Below are positions 1 through 6,058 of a DNA stretch of 14,946 nucleotides, in pieces. Under the pieces are notes generated by a model that was not told the DNA's origin, made no database searches, and worked only from the letters and a program-made list of their open reading frames with translations. Each line of letters starts with the position of its first letter. Positions within the stretch are counted from its first letter, which is position 1. Origin of the DNA: Thiohalobacter sp. (GTDB taxonomy: Bacteria; Pseudomonadota; Gammaproteobacteria; DSM-19610); the NCBI GenBank assembly GCA_027080445.1, contig JALWRY010000336.1:1-14946 (forward strand), read 5' to 3'. Position numbers and translations under genes: made by a program.

Positions 1-1
1 T

Positions 2-685
2 CACCTGCTGGCGCCTATGCTGGAAACGCCGGCACCGGACTTTCCCTTTGTGGCGTTGCTGGTATCCGGGGGGCATACGCTGCTGGTGGAAGTGCAGGGT
101 ATCGGCCAGTACCGGATTCTCGGTGATACGCTGGACGATGCCGCCGGCGAAGCTTTCGACAAGACGGCAAAACTGCTGGGACTGCCCTATCCCGGCGGGC
201 CGGTGCTGGCGAAACTCGCCGAAAAGGGGGATCCGGAGCGGTTTCATTTCCCCCGTCCCATGACCAACCGGCCCGGGCTGGATTTCAGTTTCAGCGGGCT
301 TAAGACATTTGCGCTGACCACGTTCCAGGAAAATCCCGGGGATGACCGGACGCGAGCCGATATTGCACGTGCTTTTCAGGATGCGGTGGTCGATACCCTG
401 CTGATTAAATGCCGCCGCGCGCTGCAACAGACCGGCGTCATGCGGCTGGTGATTGCCGGCGGTGTCGGCGCCAACCAGGCGCTGCGCGAAGGGTTGGGGA
501 AGATGACGCATGAACTGGGTGCGGAGCTGTTCTTTCCCCGGCTGGCATTCTGTACCGACAACGGCGCCATGATTGCCTACGCGGGCGCCTGTCGGTTACA
601 GGCCGGTGAACGGCAAAACCCGGATATCATAGTGCGGCCGCGCTGGTCGCTGGAAGCACTGCCAGCGATTACAAGCAACCCGTAG
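2..685 (+). CDS. tsaD: tRNA N6-adenosine threonylcarbamoyltransferase TsaD, 3' part
   Basis: This is the C-terminal two thirds of TsaD (Gcp/Kae1/YgjD family), the cytoplasmic enzyme that transfers the threonylcarbamoyl group to A37 of ANN-decoding tRNAs, working with TsaB, TsaC and TsaE. The reading frame is open from base 2, and the first codon is His followed by LLAPMLE. By comparison with the E. coli protein this His corresponds to His115, the second His of the HxxxH metal site, so about 114 residues lie outside the window. Visible motifs are ALLVSGGHT, the GEAFDKTAKLLGLPYPGGP segment, FSFSGLKT, the glycine-rich IAGGVGANQALR, and CTDNGAMIAYAG, whose Asp (partial residue 186) matches metal ligand Asp300. 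The stop is TAG at 683-685. It converges on the DsrC-like gene with only 17 bases between them and no clear terminator. Confidence 0.97.
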   Translation, partial: HLLAPMLETPAPDFPFVALLVSGGHTLLVEVQGIGQYRILGDTLDDAAGEAFDKTAKLLGLPYPGGPVLAKLAEKGDPERFHFPRPMTNRPGLDFSFSGLKTFALTTFQENPGDDRTRADIARAFQDAVVDTLLIKCRRALQQTGVMRLVIAGGVGANQALREGLGKMTHELGAELFFPRLAFCTDNGAMIAYAGACRLQAGERQNPDIIVRPRWSLEALPAITSNP

Positions 686-702
686 AAGCGGGGTAGGCGG
701 AA

Positions 703-1059
703 TCAGGCCTGGCTCTCAACTTCAGTCACCGGTTTTGGCAGCCCCGCCAGTTTACAGAGTACCGGGACAGGCCCTTTGGGAAACAGCTCGTACAGGAAGT
801 CACGGTATTTCTCCGCTTCCTTGAAAGGTTTGCCATGGTGTTTGCCCAGCGTGCGCACCCATTCGTTCATGGTCGGGTGGCGCATATGGTCTTCGTAAAA
901 GGTCCGGAAATAATTGATCAGCCCCCAGTGTACCTCGGTCAGTTTTATGCCTTCGGCCTGGGCAATGGCTTCTGCTACACACTCGTCCCAGTCGTCCGGG
1001 TTGAGCAGGAAGCCTTCCTCGTCTGTTTTGATGCACTTGTTTCCAACTTGCATGTCCAT
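703..1059 (-). CDS. DsrC/TusE-family sulfur-relay-like protein with atypical cysteines
   Basis: The 118-residue product matches the DsrC/TusE/RspA family along its whole length. It has the TDEEGFLLNPDDW start, the EVHWGLINYFRTFY helix and the LYELFPKGP...AGLPKP C-terminal arm. DsrC carries sulfur as a trisulfide between two C-terminal-arm cysteines. TusE relays sulfur to TusD/MnmA for tRNA 2-thiouridine using only the penultimate cysteine (CysA). Here Cys102, in LCKLAGLPKP, sits at the CysB position, but the protein ends VTEVESQA, so CysA is absent. Two further cysteines are at 9 and 27. The start at 1059 is chosen because GGAGGTGAT, an excellent Shine-Dalgarno sequence, lies 8 bases upstream; the GTG at 1068 and ATG at 1065 fall inside that site. 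No dsrAB or tusBCD genes are in the window. The family is sure; the function (sulfur carrier, or the regulatory-type RspA role) is open. Confidence 0.9.
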   Translation of the reverse strand: MDMQVGNKCIKTDEEGFLLNPDDWDECVAEAIAQAEGIKLTEVHWGLINYFRTFYEDHMRHPTMNEWVRTLGKHHGKPFKEAEKYRDFLYELFPKGPVPVLCKLAGLPKPVTEVESQA

Positions 1060-1061
1060 GA

Positions 1062-1075
1062 TCATCACCTCCGAA
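1062..1075 (-). promoter_or_regulatory. Strong ribosome binding site that fixes the DsrC-like start
   Basis: The minus strand reads GGAGGTGATGATC directly before the ATG at 1059. GGAGGTGAT is complementary to the 3' end of 16S rRNA. It favours the ATG at 1059 (8-base spacing after GGAGG) over upstream in-frame candidates at 1065 and 1068, which lie inside the site. Confidence 0.75.
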
Positions 1076-1115
1076 AAATCGCGTCCGGCTGTTTGTTACG
1101 ATGCCTGAGCGTAAG

Positions 1116-1145
1116 ACTATCTGGAGGCGCCGAGGTGTTTTTCAA
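1116..1145 (-). promoter_or_regulatory. Putative sigma-70 promoter for the DsrC-like gene
   Basis: The minus strand has TTGAAA (1145-1140), an 18-base spacer, then GATAGT (1121-1116), a reasonable match to TTGACA/TATAAT. Transcription would start near 1109, leaving a leader of about 50 bases before the ATG at 1059. It lies just downstream of the repeat at the plsY 3' end, so the DsrC-like gene could be transcribed separately from plsY. It was read by eye only. Confidence 0.35.
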
Positions 1146-1153
1146 GGGGCGTG

Positions 1154-1215
1154 ACGTCAATTCAGCGACATGGATACCGCCATGTACCGGTATGACGAAT
1201 TAATCAGCGTTGTCC
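1154..1215 (-). repeat. Repeat copy A (half element) at the plsY stop codon
   Basis: Read on the minus strand from 1211 to 1161, this 51-base stretch matches the left half of the repeat between soeA and soeB (12851-12901) at 46 of 51 positions. It has the outer motif AACGCTGATTAAT, the inner motif CGTCATACCGG, a short palindrome ending GGTATCCATG, and then CGCTGAA. The right half is missing, so this is a truncated copy or a solo arm. It overlaps the end of plsY, and its AACGCTGATTAA supplies the last three residues (Asn-Ala-Asp) and the TAA stop. Confidence 0.8.
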
Positions 1216-1805
1216 CTGTTGTTCCTGATCCCGCCTTCCTCGCCGCGCAGCAGCTTGCGGATGTTGGAACGATGGCGCCAGAACAGCAGGATACCCATGA
1301 AGATCACCGCCGCGAGCAAAACCGGTTCGGGCTTCAGCCAGAGCACATACAGGGGTGTCAGCAGGATCGCGAGCAGTGCAGCCAGTGAGGAAATTTTGAA
1401 TCCCCTGGCGATAATCAGCCAGGTGGCAATGGTCATCAGTCCGACCGGCCAGTGCAGGCCTAGCAGTACGCCGAGCATGGTCGCCACCCCCTTGCCGCCC
1501 CGAAAGCTGAAAAACACCGGGTACAGGTGGCCGAGAAACGCCGCCACCGCCACCGCGCACTGGAGGGTGATATCGGCGCCCAGCGCACGCACCGCCAGTA
1601 CCGGCAACAGTCCCTTGAGCATGTCCCCGATCAGGGTAATCGCCGCCGCTTTTTTGCCGCCGAGGCGCAGCACATTGGTAGCGCCGGGATTGCCGGAGCC
1701 GCCGCTGCGTGGGTCGGGCAGGCCCATCAGGCGACAGGTGATAATGGCCGAGGACAGTGAACCGAGCAGGTAGCCGGCCAGTATATAAAGCAGTTTGAGT
1801 GTCAT
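1200..1805 (-). CDS. plsY: Glycerol-3-phosphate acyltransferase PlsY
   Basis: PlsY is the inner-membrane enzyme that transfers the acyl group from acyl-phosphate (made by PlsX) to glycerol-3-phosphate, giving lysophosphatidate, the first committed step of phospholipid synthesis. The 201-residue product has the expected length. It shows the family's three conserved cytoplasmic motifs: the N-terminal LLGSLSSA segment (13-20), GSGNPGATN (36-44) and GGKGVAT (103-109), with about five hydrophobic membrane segments between and after them. The start is the ATG at 1805; no good Shine-Dalgarno precedes it. It is divergent from folB across 112 bases. The C-terminus is odd: the last residues and the stop codon lie in repeat copy A, so the native tail may have been replaced. 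Confidence in the family is very high. Confidence 0.97.
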   Translation of the reverse strand: MTLKLLYILAGYLLGSLSSAIITCRLMGLPDPRSGGSGNPGATNVLRLGGKKAAAITLIGDMLKGLLPVLAVRALGADITLQCAVAVAAFLGHLYPVFFSFRGGKGVATMLGVLLGLHWPVGLMTIATWLIIARGFKISSLAALLAILLTPLYVLWLKPEPVLLAAVIFMGILLFWRHRSNIRKLLRGEEGGIRNNRDNAD

Positions 1806-1863
1806 GCGCGCTATTGGAAGGCTTTAGCCGCCTGCGGTCAAGTGATCGCTGCGGCTGGTTCAA

Positions 1864-1872
1864 TGTGGATAA
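1864..1872 (-). promoter_or_regulatory. Perfect DnaA-box 9-mer between plsY and folB
   Basis: The minus strand reads TTATCCACA, the consensus high-affinity DnaA box, inside the divergent plsY/folB promoter region. A single box can occur by chance (roughly a one in ten expectation for a window this size on both strands), so regulation by DnaA is a suggestion only. No second box or AT-rich unwinding region was seen, so this is not an origin. Confidence 0.4.
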
Positions 1873-1917
1873 CCTGTATATAGTTAGAGACTCTGAAGTA
1901 CCTGAAAGTCTTAAGTT

Positions 1918-2274
1918 ATGGATATCATCTTCATCCGTGACCTGCGTATCGATACCGTGATCGGTATTTACGACTGGGAACGCGCCATCAAGCAAACCAT
2001 TCACCTTGATCTCGAAATGGCGACCGATATCGCCAGGGCGGCAGCCAGCGACCACATTGACGATACCCTGAACTACAAGGCGGTATCCAAGCGCGTGATC
2101 GCCTTCGTGGAGGAAAGTCGTTTCCAGCTGGTGGAGACACTGGCGGAGCGGATCGTGGAGCTTGTGCTTGGGGAATTTAATGTGCCATGGATGCGTCTGA
2201 CCCTGAACAAGGGTGGTGCAGTACGCGGCGCCCAGGGCGTAGGCGTGATTATTGAACGTAGCAAAGGGAGTTGA
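1918..2274 (+). CDS. folB: Dihydroneopterin aldolase FolB
   Basis: FolB is the cytoplasmic folate-pathway enzyme that converts 7,8-dihydroneopterin to 6-hydroxymethyl-7,8-dihydropterin and glycolaldehyde. The 118-residue product has the usual length. It shows the N-terminal IRDLRIDTVIGIYDWER segment with the conserved Glu21, the DTLNYKAV motif (49-56) that helps form the pterin pocket, the VETLAERI helix with Glu73, and Lys98 in LNKGGAV, the catalytic lysine position. Most relatives have KPGAV, so the Gly after the Lys is a small deviation. It starts at the ATG at 1918 with only a weak Shine-Dalgarno, and ends 4 bases before folK, so the two are almost certainly cotranscribed and catalyse consecutive steps. 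Confidence 0.97.
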   Translation: MDIIFIRDLRIDTVIGIYDWERAIKQTIHLDLEMATDIARAAASDHIDDTLNYKAVSKRVIAFVEESRFQLVETLAERIVELVLGEFNVPWMRLTLNKGGAVRGAQGVGVIIERSKGS

Positions 2275-2278
2275 GTAA

Positions 2279-2761
2279 ATGTCAAAAGCCTATGTGAGTG
2301 TTGGCAGTAATATTGATCGTGAAAAGAATGTGGACGCCGCGCTTGAGCGGATGAAGTCCGAATTTGGCGAATTGGAGTGTTCGCGAACCTGGGAAACGGC
2401 CGCGGTGGGGTTTGAGGGTGATGCGTTCTATAACCTCGTCGTGGCGTTCGAGACCAGCCTGCCGGCGCGGGAACTGGCGCAGGCCCTGCACCGCATGGAA
2501 GATGAACTGGGCCGCGACCGCAGTGGCGGCAAGTTCAGCAGTCGCAGTATCGATCTCGATTTGTTGTTGTACGATGACCTTGTTCTCGATGAAGACGGGC
2601 TGGTGTTGCCACGCCCGGAAATTCTTGAATACGCCTTCGTCCTGCATCCGCTGGCGGAGATTGCCGGTGAGATGAAACACCCGGTCAACGGCTTCACCTT
2701 TGCGATGCTCTGGGACAATTTCGACCTGACTTCGCAGCCCATGTGGCCGGTTGACCGCTGA
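2279..2761 (+). CDS. folK: 2-Amino-4-hydroxy-6-hydroxymethyldihydropteridine pyrophosphokinase FolK (HPPK)
   Basis: FolK transfers pyrophosphate from ATP to 6-hydroxymethyl-7,8-dihydropterin, the step after FolB in folate synthesis. The 160-residue product has the family order: AYVSVGSNI near the N-terminus (GSN at 9-11), the FYNLVVAFET segment (50-59), the HRMEDELGRDR stretch (71-81), and RSIDLDLLLYDD (89-100). In that last motif Asp92 and Asp94 match the two magnesium-binding aspartates of E. coli HPPK. The PRPEILEYAFVLHPL segment (111-125) is the conserved C-terminal element. The usual GPR before the aspartates is SSR here, a mild change. It sits between folB (4 bases upstream) and the methyltransferase gene (9 bases downstream), in an apparent operon. 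Confidence 0.96.
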   Translation: MSKAYVSVGSNIDREKNVDAALERMKSEFGELECSRTWETAAVGFEGDAFYNLVVAFETSLPARELAQALHRMEDELGRDRSGGKFSSRSIDLDLLLYDDLVLDEDGLVLPRPEILEYAFVLHPLAEIAGEMKHPVNGFTFAMLWDNFDLTSQPMWPVDR

Positions 2762-2770
2762 AGGCGAGCC

Positions 2771-3937
2771 ATGCCGGTTGACCCGACGCCGCCGGATACC
2801 GAGGCGCGTGCACTCAGTGCCCGGCTGGTGGAACACCTGGTCGGGCAGCTCAGGCAATCGGGTGGTTTTATGCCTTTCGATGTCTTCATGGATGCCGCGC
2901 TCTATACACCCGGGCTGGGGTATTACAGTAACGGTCTGACGCCATTCGGCGAGCGTGGCGATTTTATCACCGCGCCGGAATCCGGTGATCTGTTTGCGCA
3001 CTGCATGGCGCGCAGTTTTGCCCCGGTGTTACAGCAAACGGGGCAGGCATCTGTGCTGGAACTGGGGGCCGGTAGTGGCGTGTTTGCCGCCGATGTACTT
3101 GGCGCCCTGCAGGTACTTGAAGCCTTGCCCGAGCACTATGTCATCCTGGAGCGCAGTCCCGCCATGCGCGCCCTGCAGCAGACGCGGATTGAGTCGTTAC
3201 CGGAAACCTTGCGTTCACGGGTAACATGGCTTGAGACGCTCCCCGCCGACTGGGATGGCGTTATCTTTGCGAACGAGGTGGCCGATGCCTTGCCCGTCAA
3301 GCGCTTCCGCTATCGCGATGGCGAAGTGCGCGAGTCCGGTATCGGTCTGCAGGGCAACGCTTTACAGGAACAGGATACCGACGTGGATGCCGCAGCGGCA
3401 GCACGTATACGCACACTGGCCGGCGATTACGGCTGGGAGGGTGATTACCGGGCTGAATACTGCCCTGCGCTGGCCAACTGGGTAGAAAGCCTGGCGCATT
3501 GTTTACAGCGGGGTATGCTGTTGCTGGTTGATTACGGCTACGGGCGCGCCGAGTATTACCACCCACAGCGCAACATGGGGACGCTGTTGTGCCATTACCG
3601 GCACCAGGCGCACGATAATGTGCTTTGGTATCCCGGTCTCCAGGACATCACGGCCTTCGTGGACTTCACCCGCGTGGCGGAAGCGGCCGTCGAGGCCGGC
3701 CTTGAGCTGCTCGGGTATACCAGCCAGGCGCGCTTCCTGGTGGGCGCCGGCATCGACCAGGTGATGGCGGCGGCTGACCCGAACGACCTGCCGGAATTTC
3801 TGAAAATGACCAGTGACGCCAAGCGCCTGATGTTGCCCGGCGAGATGGGCGAGCGCTTCAAGGTGATCGGTTTTTCACGCAAGCTGGACAAGCGCATTCC
3901 AGGATTTGATGCGCAGGATTTGCGCAGTCGACTATAA
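2771..3937 (+). CDS. SAM-dependent methyltransferase, MidA/NDUFAF7 family (COG1565)
   Basis: The 388-residue product belongs to the MidA (DUF185, COG1565) methyltransferase family. Its mitochondrial members (NDUFAF7/MidA) methylate an arginine of the complex I subunit NDUFS2 and are needed for complex I assembly. The bacterial substrate is not established. Visible features are MPFDVFMDAALYTPGLGYY (34-52), the family signature FGERGDFITAPE (59-70), a SAM-binding glycine motif VLELGAGSG (95-103), and NEVADALPVKRF further on. AAGG-like sequence precedes the ATG at 2771. It follows folK by 9 bases and is probably cotranscribed with folBK. Nothing in the sequence links it to folate, so the position may only reflect conserved neighbourhood. 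The family is sure; the target is unknown. Confidence 0.92.
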   Translation: MPVDPTPPDTEARALSARLVEHLVGQLRQSGGFMPFDVFMDAALYTPGLGYYSNGLTPFGERGDFITAPESGDLFAHCMARSFAPVLQQTGQASVLELGAGSGVFAADVLGALQVLEALPEHYVILERSPAMRALQQTRIESLPETLRSRVTWLETLPADWDGVIFANEVADALPVKRFRYRDGEVRESGIGLQGNALQEQDTDVDAAAAARIRTLAGDYGWEGDYRAEYCPALANWVESLAHCLQRGMLLLVDYGYGRAEYYHPQRNMGTLLCHYRHQAHDNVLWYPGLQDITAFVDFTRVAEAAVEAGLELLGYTSQARFLVGAGIDQVMAAADPNDLPEFLKMTSDAKRLMLPGEMGERFKVIGFSRKLDKRIPGFDAQDLRSRL

Positions 3938-3966
3938 AGCGTACTAACTGAAACGAAGCCAAACCC

Positions 3967-4764
3967 ATGGATACACTGCACGCCATTGTTCTCGCCCTTG
4001 TGCAGGGGCTGACTGATTTCCTGCCTGTCCCCGGTTCCGCGCATCTGATCCTGGTTCCGGTACTGCTCGGCTGGCCTGAGCCTGGAGTGATGTTCAATGT
4101 CGCCGTGCACTTTGGCTCCCTCGGTGCCGTCGTCGTCTACTTCCGTCGTGAGCTACACGGCATGGTGGTTTCCTGGTTTAGCGCGCTACGGACACACAAC
4201 CCCGACGAGGAAGCCAGGCTCGCCTGGGCGGTGCTGCTTGGCACGGTTCCATTGGGGCTGGCCGGGTTGGTGTTTCATGCCGAGGTTGAAACGCTGCTGC
4301 GTTCCCCGCGGGTGATTGCCGGTGCGACCATCCTGTTTGGCCTGGCACTCTGGTACGCCGATGTTAAAGGCGTGCAGACGCGTTGCGAATACCGTCTCGG
4401 CACATGGCGTATTGCGGCAGTGGCTTTTGCCCAGGCGTTGGCGCTGATTCCCGGTACTTCGCGTACCGGCGTGACGATGACGGCCGGTTTGCTGGTGGGG
4501 CTGGATCGCAAGGCGGCGGCGCGTTTCTCGTTCCTGTTGTCCGTTCCCGCGATTGCCATGGCGTCACTCTACGAAATCGTAAAGCTGATAGAAACACCCG
4601 TAGCGATTGACTGGGTATCCGTGGCTATTGGTATTGTGGTGTCGGGGCTTACCGCCTATGCGTGTATTCATTACTTCCTGAAACTGATCGAACGTGTCGG
4701 CATGTTGCCGTTCGTTGTGTATCGCGTGCTACTCGGGGTCGTTCTGTTTGCATCGTTTTTATAA
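3967..4764 (+). CDS. uppP: Undecaprenyl-diphosphatase UppP (BacA family) with altered motif 1
   Basis: UppP/BacA is an inner-membrane phosphatase that converts undecaprenyl pyrophosphate to undecaprenyl phosphate, recycling the lipid carrier for peptidoglycan and other envelope polymers. The 265-residue product has the family length, a largely hydrophobic profile, and both signature regions: QGLTDFLPVPGSAHL (13-27) and PGTSRTG (162-168, with the conserved Arg166). The first region is unusual. Relatives mostly have (E/Q)GLTEFLPxSSSAHL or SSTGH. Here the catalytic-region Glu is Asp17, and the first two serine positions are Pro22 and Gly23; the conserved His26 is kept. The gene follows the methyltransferase by 29 bases with no clear Shine-Dalgarno. 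It is followed by a palindromic repeat that separates it from convergent cca. The family is sure; full activity is less certain. Confidence 0.92.
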   Translation: MDTLHAIVLALVQGLTDFLPVPGSAHLILVPVLLGWPEPGVMFNVAVHFGSLGAVVVYFRRELHGMVVSWFSALRTHNPDEEARLAWAVLLGTVPLGLAGLVFHAEVETLLRSPRVIAGATILFGLALWYADVKGVQTRCEYRLGTWRIAAVAFAQALALIPGTSRTGVTMTAGLLVGLDRKAAARFSFLLSVPAIAMASLYEIVKLIETPVAIDWVSVAIGIVVSGLTAYACIHYFLKLIERVGMLPFVVYRVLLGVVLFASFL

Positions 4765-4776
4765 CGATTACGTTTA

Positions 4777-4905
4777 GGAACATCTGATTAATGCGTCATT
4801 ACGAGCAGCGGAGCGACGTGGTAATCTCCGTCCGGTTAGCACGAGACCCGAAGAGATTGCCGCGCTTCGCTCGCAATGACGTAACATCCGAGTGAATCAG
4901 GTTCC
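4777..4905. repeat. Repeat copy C: palindromic MITE-like element between uppP and cca
   Basis: This 129-base element has imperfect inverted ends. The left end reads GGAACATCTGATTAATGCGT and the right end, reversed, reads GGAACCTGATTCACTCGG. Inside these lies an 88-base core (4794-4881) bounded by CGTCATT and AATGACG, whose arms can form a long hairpin. TTTA occurs directly on both sides (4773-4776 and 4906-4909), which looks like a 4-base target duplication. The core is closely similar to copy D. The element ends one base from the cca stop codon and lies 12 bases after uppP, so it may end transcription from both sides. It has no coding capacity. Confidence 0.85.
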
Positions 4906-4906
4906 T

Positions 4907-6058
4907 TTATCCCGGGCCGCTTGTTTCAGCAATCAGGCGTTTGCGCTTTTCGCGAATCGCCTCACCGAGCGCACGCCCGCTCAGACCGCTGTTGGCCAGT
5001 TGTGCGGCGTTGACCCTGGCGGCGTGTCCCGCCAGCGCCGCGAGTTGCTGGCGTCTTTCCTGCGTGACCAGACCAGCGGTCTCGAAGGTTTCGAGTAGTA
5101 GTGTCCAGCGGCTGTTTTGTTTGAAGGCGCCATTCTCCTCCATCAACCGTAGCAGCGTCTCGGGATCATCTTTTGTGATGTCGGCTTCACAGCGGGTGGC
5201 GGCTATGGCAAGGCTGGTGTAGTCCTTTGGTGCGCGCAGTCGTGTGCAGAGTGACTGGATCTGCTGTATACGCGATTCTCGATCAAGGTCCTGGCCAAGC
5301 GCCTGCATCAGGATGGCAAAGCGCACCCGGGGGTTTTCACTCAGCTGGCTGGCGTGTTTCAGTGCAGCGAGTGCCGCCGGGATTTTGCTGTCGCCAGGCG
5401 CCGTGTCGCCAGGCGGGTACTCACGGTCAATCTCCGGGAACAGCACAGCCAGCGCGCCGCATCCGCGCAGGACCATAAAAAAACGTTGCGGGTCGTCGGT
5501 AACGAGCGCCTTGACCCATTCCGCCCAGACGCGTTCGGATACCAGGTGATCGACTTCTCCGTTTTGCACCATCTTGCGCATCAGCGCATTGGTGCCGTGC
5601 GCCACGCGGAAACCGAAGCGCTGGAAGCGTGCGGCAAAACGCGCGACACGCAGAATGCGCACCGGGTCTTCCGCGAAGGCCGGGCTGATGTGACGGAGCA
5701 TCCTCTGGTGTAAGTCCGCTTCACCGCCGCAGGGGTCGATGAGGGTGCCGTCCTGGTCTTCCGCCATGGCGTTGATGGTGAGGTCGCGTCGTTGCAGATC
5801 CTGTTCCAGCGTAACGTCCGGGGTGGCGTGAAATTCAAAGCCCCGGTAGCCCGGGGCGGTCTTGCGCTCGGTGCGGGCGAGGGCGTACTCCTCTTTGGTC
5901 ACTGGATGGAGGAATACAGGGAAGTCCTTGCCGACCGGCGTATAGCCAAGGTCGAGCATCTCCTGGGGCGTGGCGCCGACCACCACCCAGTCACGTTCGT
6001 GGACAGGCAGTTTAAGCAGTTTGTCGCGTACTGCGCCACCGACCAGGTAGATTTTCAT
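4907..6058 (-). CDS. cca: CCA tRNA nucleotidyltransferase with decayed HD domain
   Basis: Cca adds or repairs the 3'-terminal CCA of tRNAs without a template. The 383-residue product is a class II enzyme colinear with E. coli Cca. It has GGAVRD (7-12), the metal-binding carboxylates Glu21 and Asp23 in ERDW (Asp21/Asp23 in E. coli), RRDLTINAMA (90-99) and the EDPVRILRVARFAAR nucleotide-recognition helix (130-144). E. coli Cca also has an HD phosphohydrolase domain with CHDLGK; the matching position here reads MQALGQ (251-256) and the preceding HPEIDTGIH motif is missing. The phosphatase activities are therefore probably lost, while the scaffold and C-terminus (GEAIREKRKRLIAE) remain. Its ATG overlaps the stop of the upstream gene by 4 bases (ATGA), indicating translational coupling. 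Confidence 0.95.
   Translation of the reverse strand: MKIYLVGGAVRDKLLKLPVHERDWVVVGATPQEMLDLGYTPVGKDFPVFLHPVTKEEYALARTERKTAPGYRGFEFHATPDVTLEQDLQRRDLTINAMAEDQDGTLIDPCGGEADLHQRMLRHISPAFAEDPVRILRVARFAARFQRFGFRVAHGTNALMRKMVQNGEVDHLVSERVWAEWVKALVTDDPQRFFMVLRGCGALAVLFPEIDREYPPGDTAPGDSKIPAALAALKHASQLSENPRVRFAILMQALGQDLDRESRIQQIQSLCTRLRAPKDYTSLAIAATRCEADITKDDPETLLRLMEENGAFKQNSRWTLLLETFETAGLVTQERRQQLAALAGHAARVNAAQLANSGLSGRALGEAIREKRKRLIAETSGPG

Noticed and set aside
1883..1898. A weak dyad around AGAGACTCT upstream of folB, considered as an operator
   Set aside because: The symmetry is short and imperfect beyond nine bases, with no match to a known regulator site.
1204..2055. A 283-codon minus-strand frame covering plsY and the start of folB
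   Set aside because: It is rich in Arg, Pro and Gly, crosses the divergent promoter region and overlaps two well-supported genes in other frames.
2282..3001. A 239-codon minus-strand frame opposite folK and the methyltransferase gene
   Set aside because: It is antisense to two recognisable genes and matches no known protein pattern.
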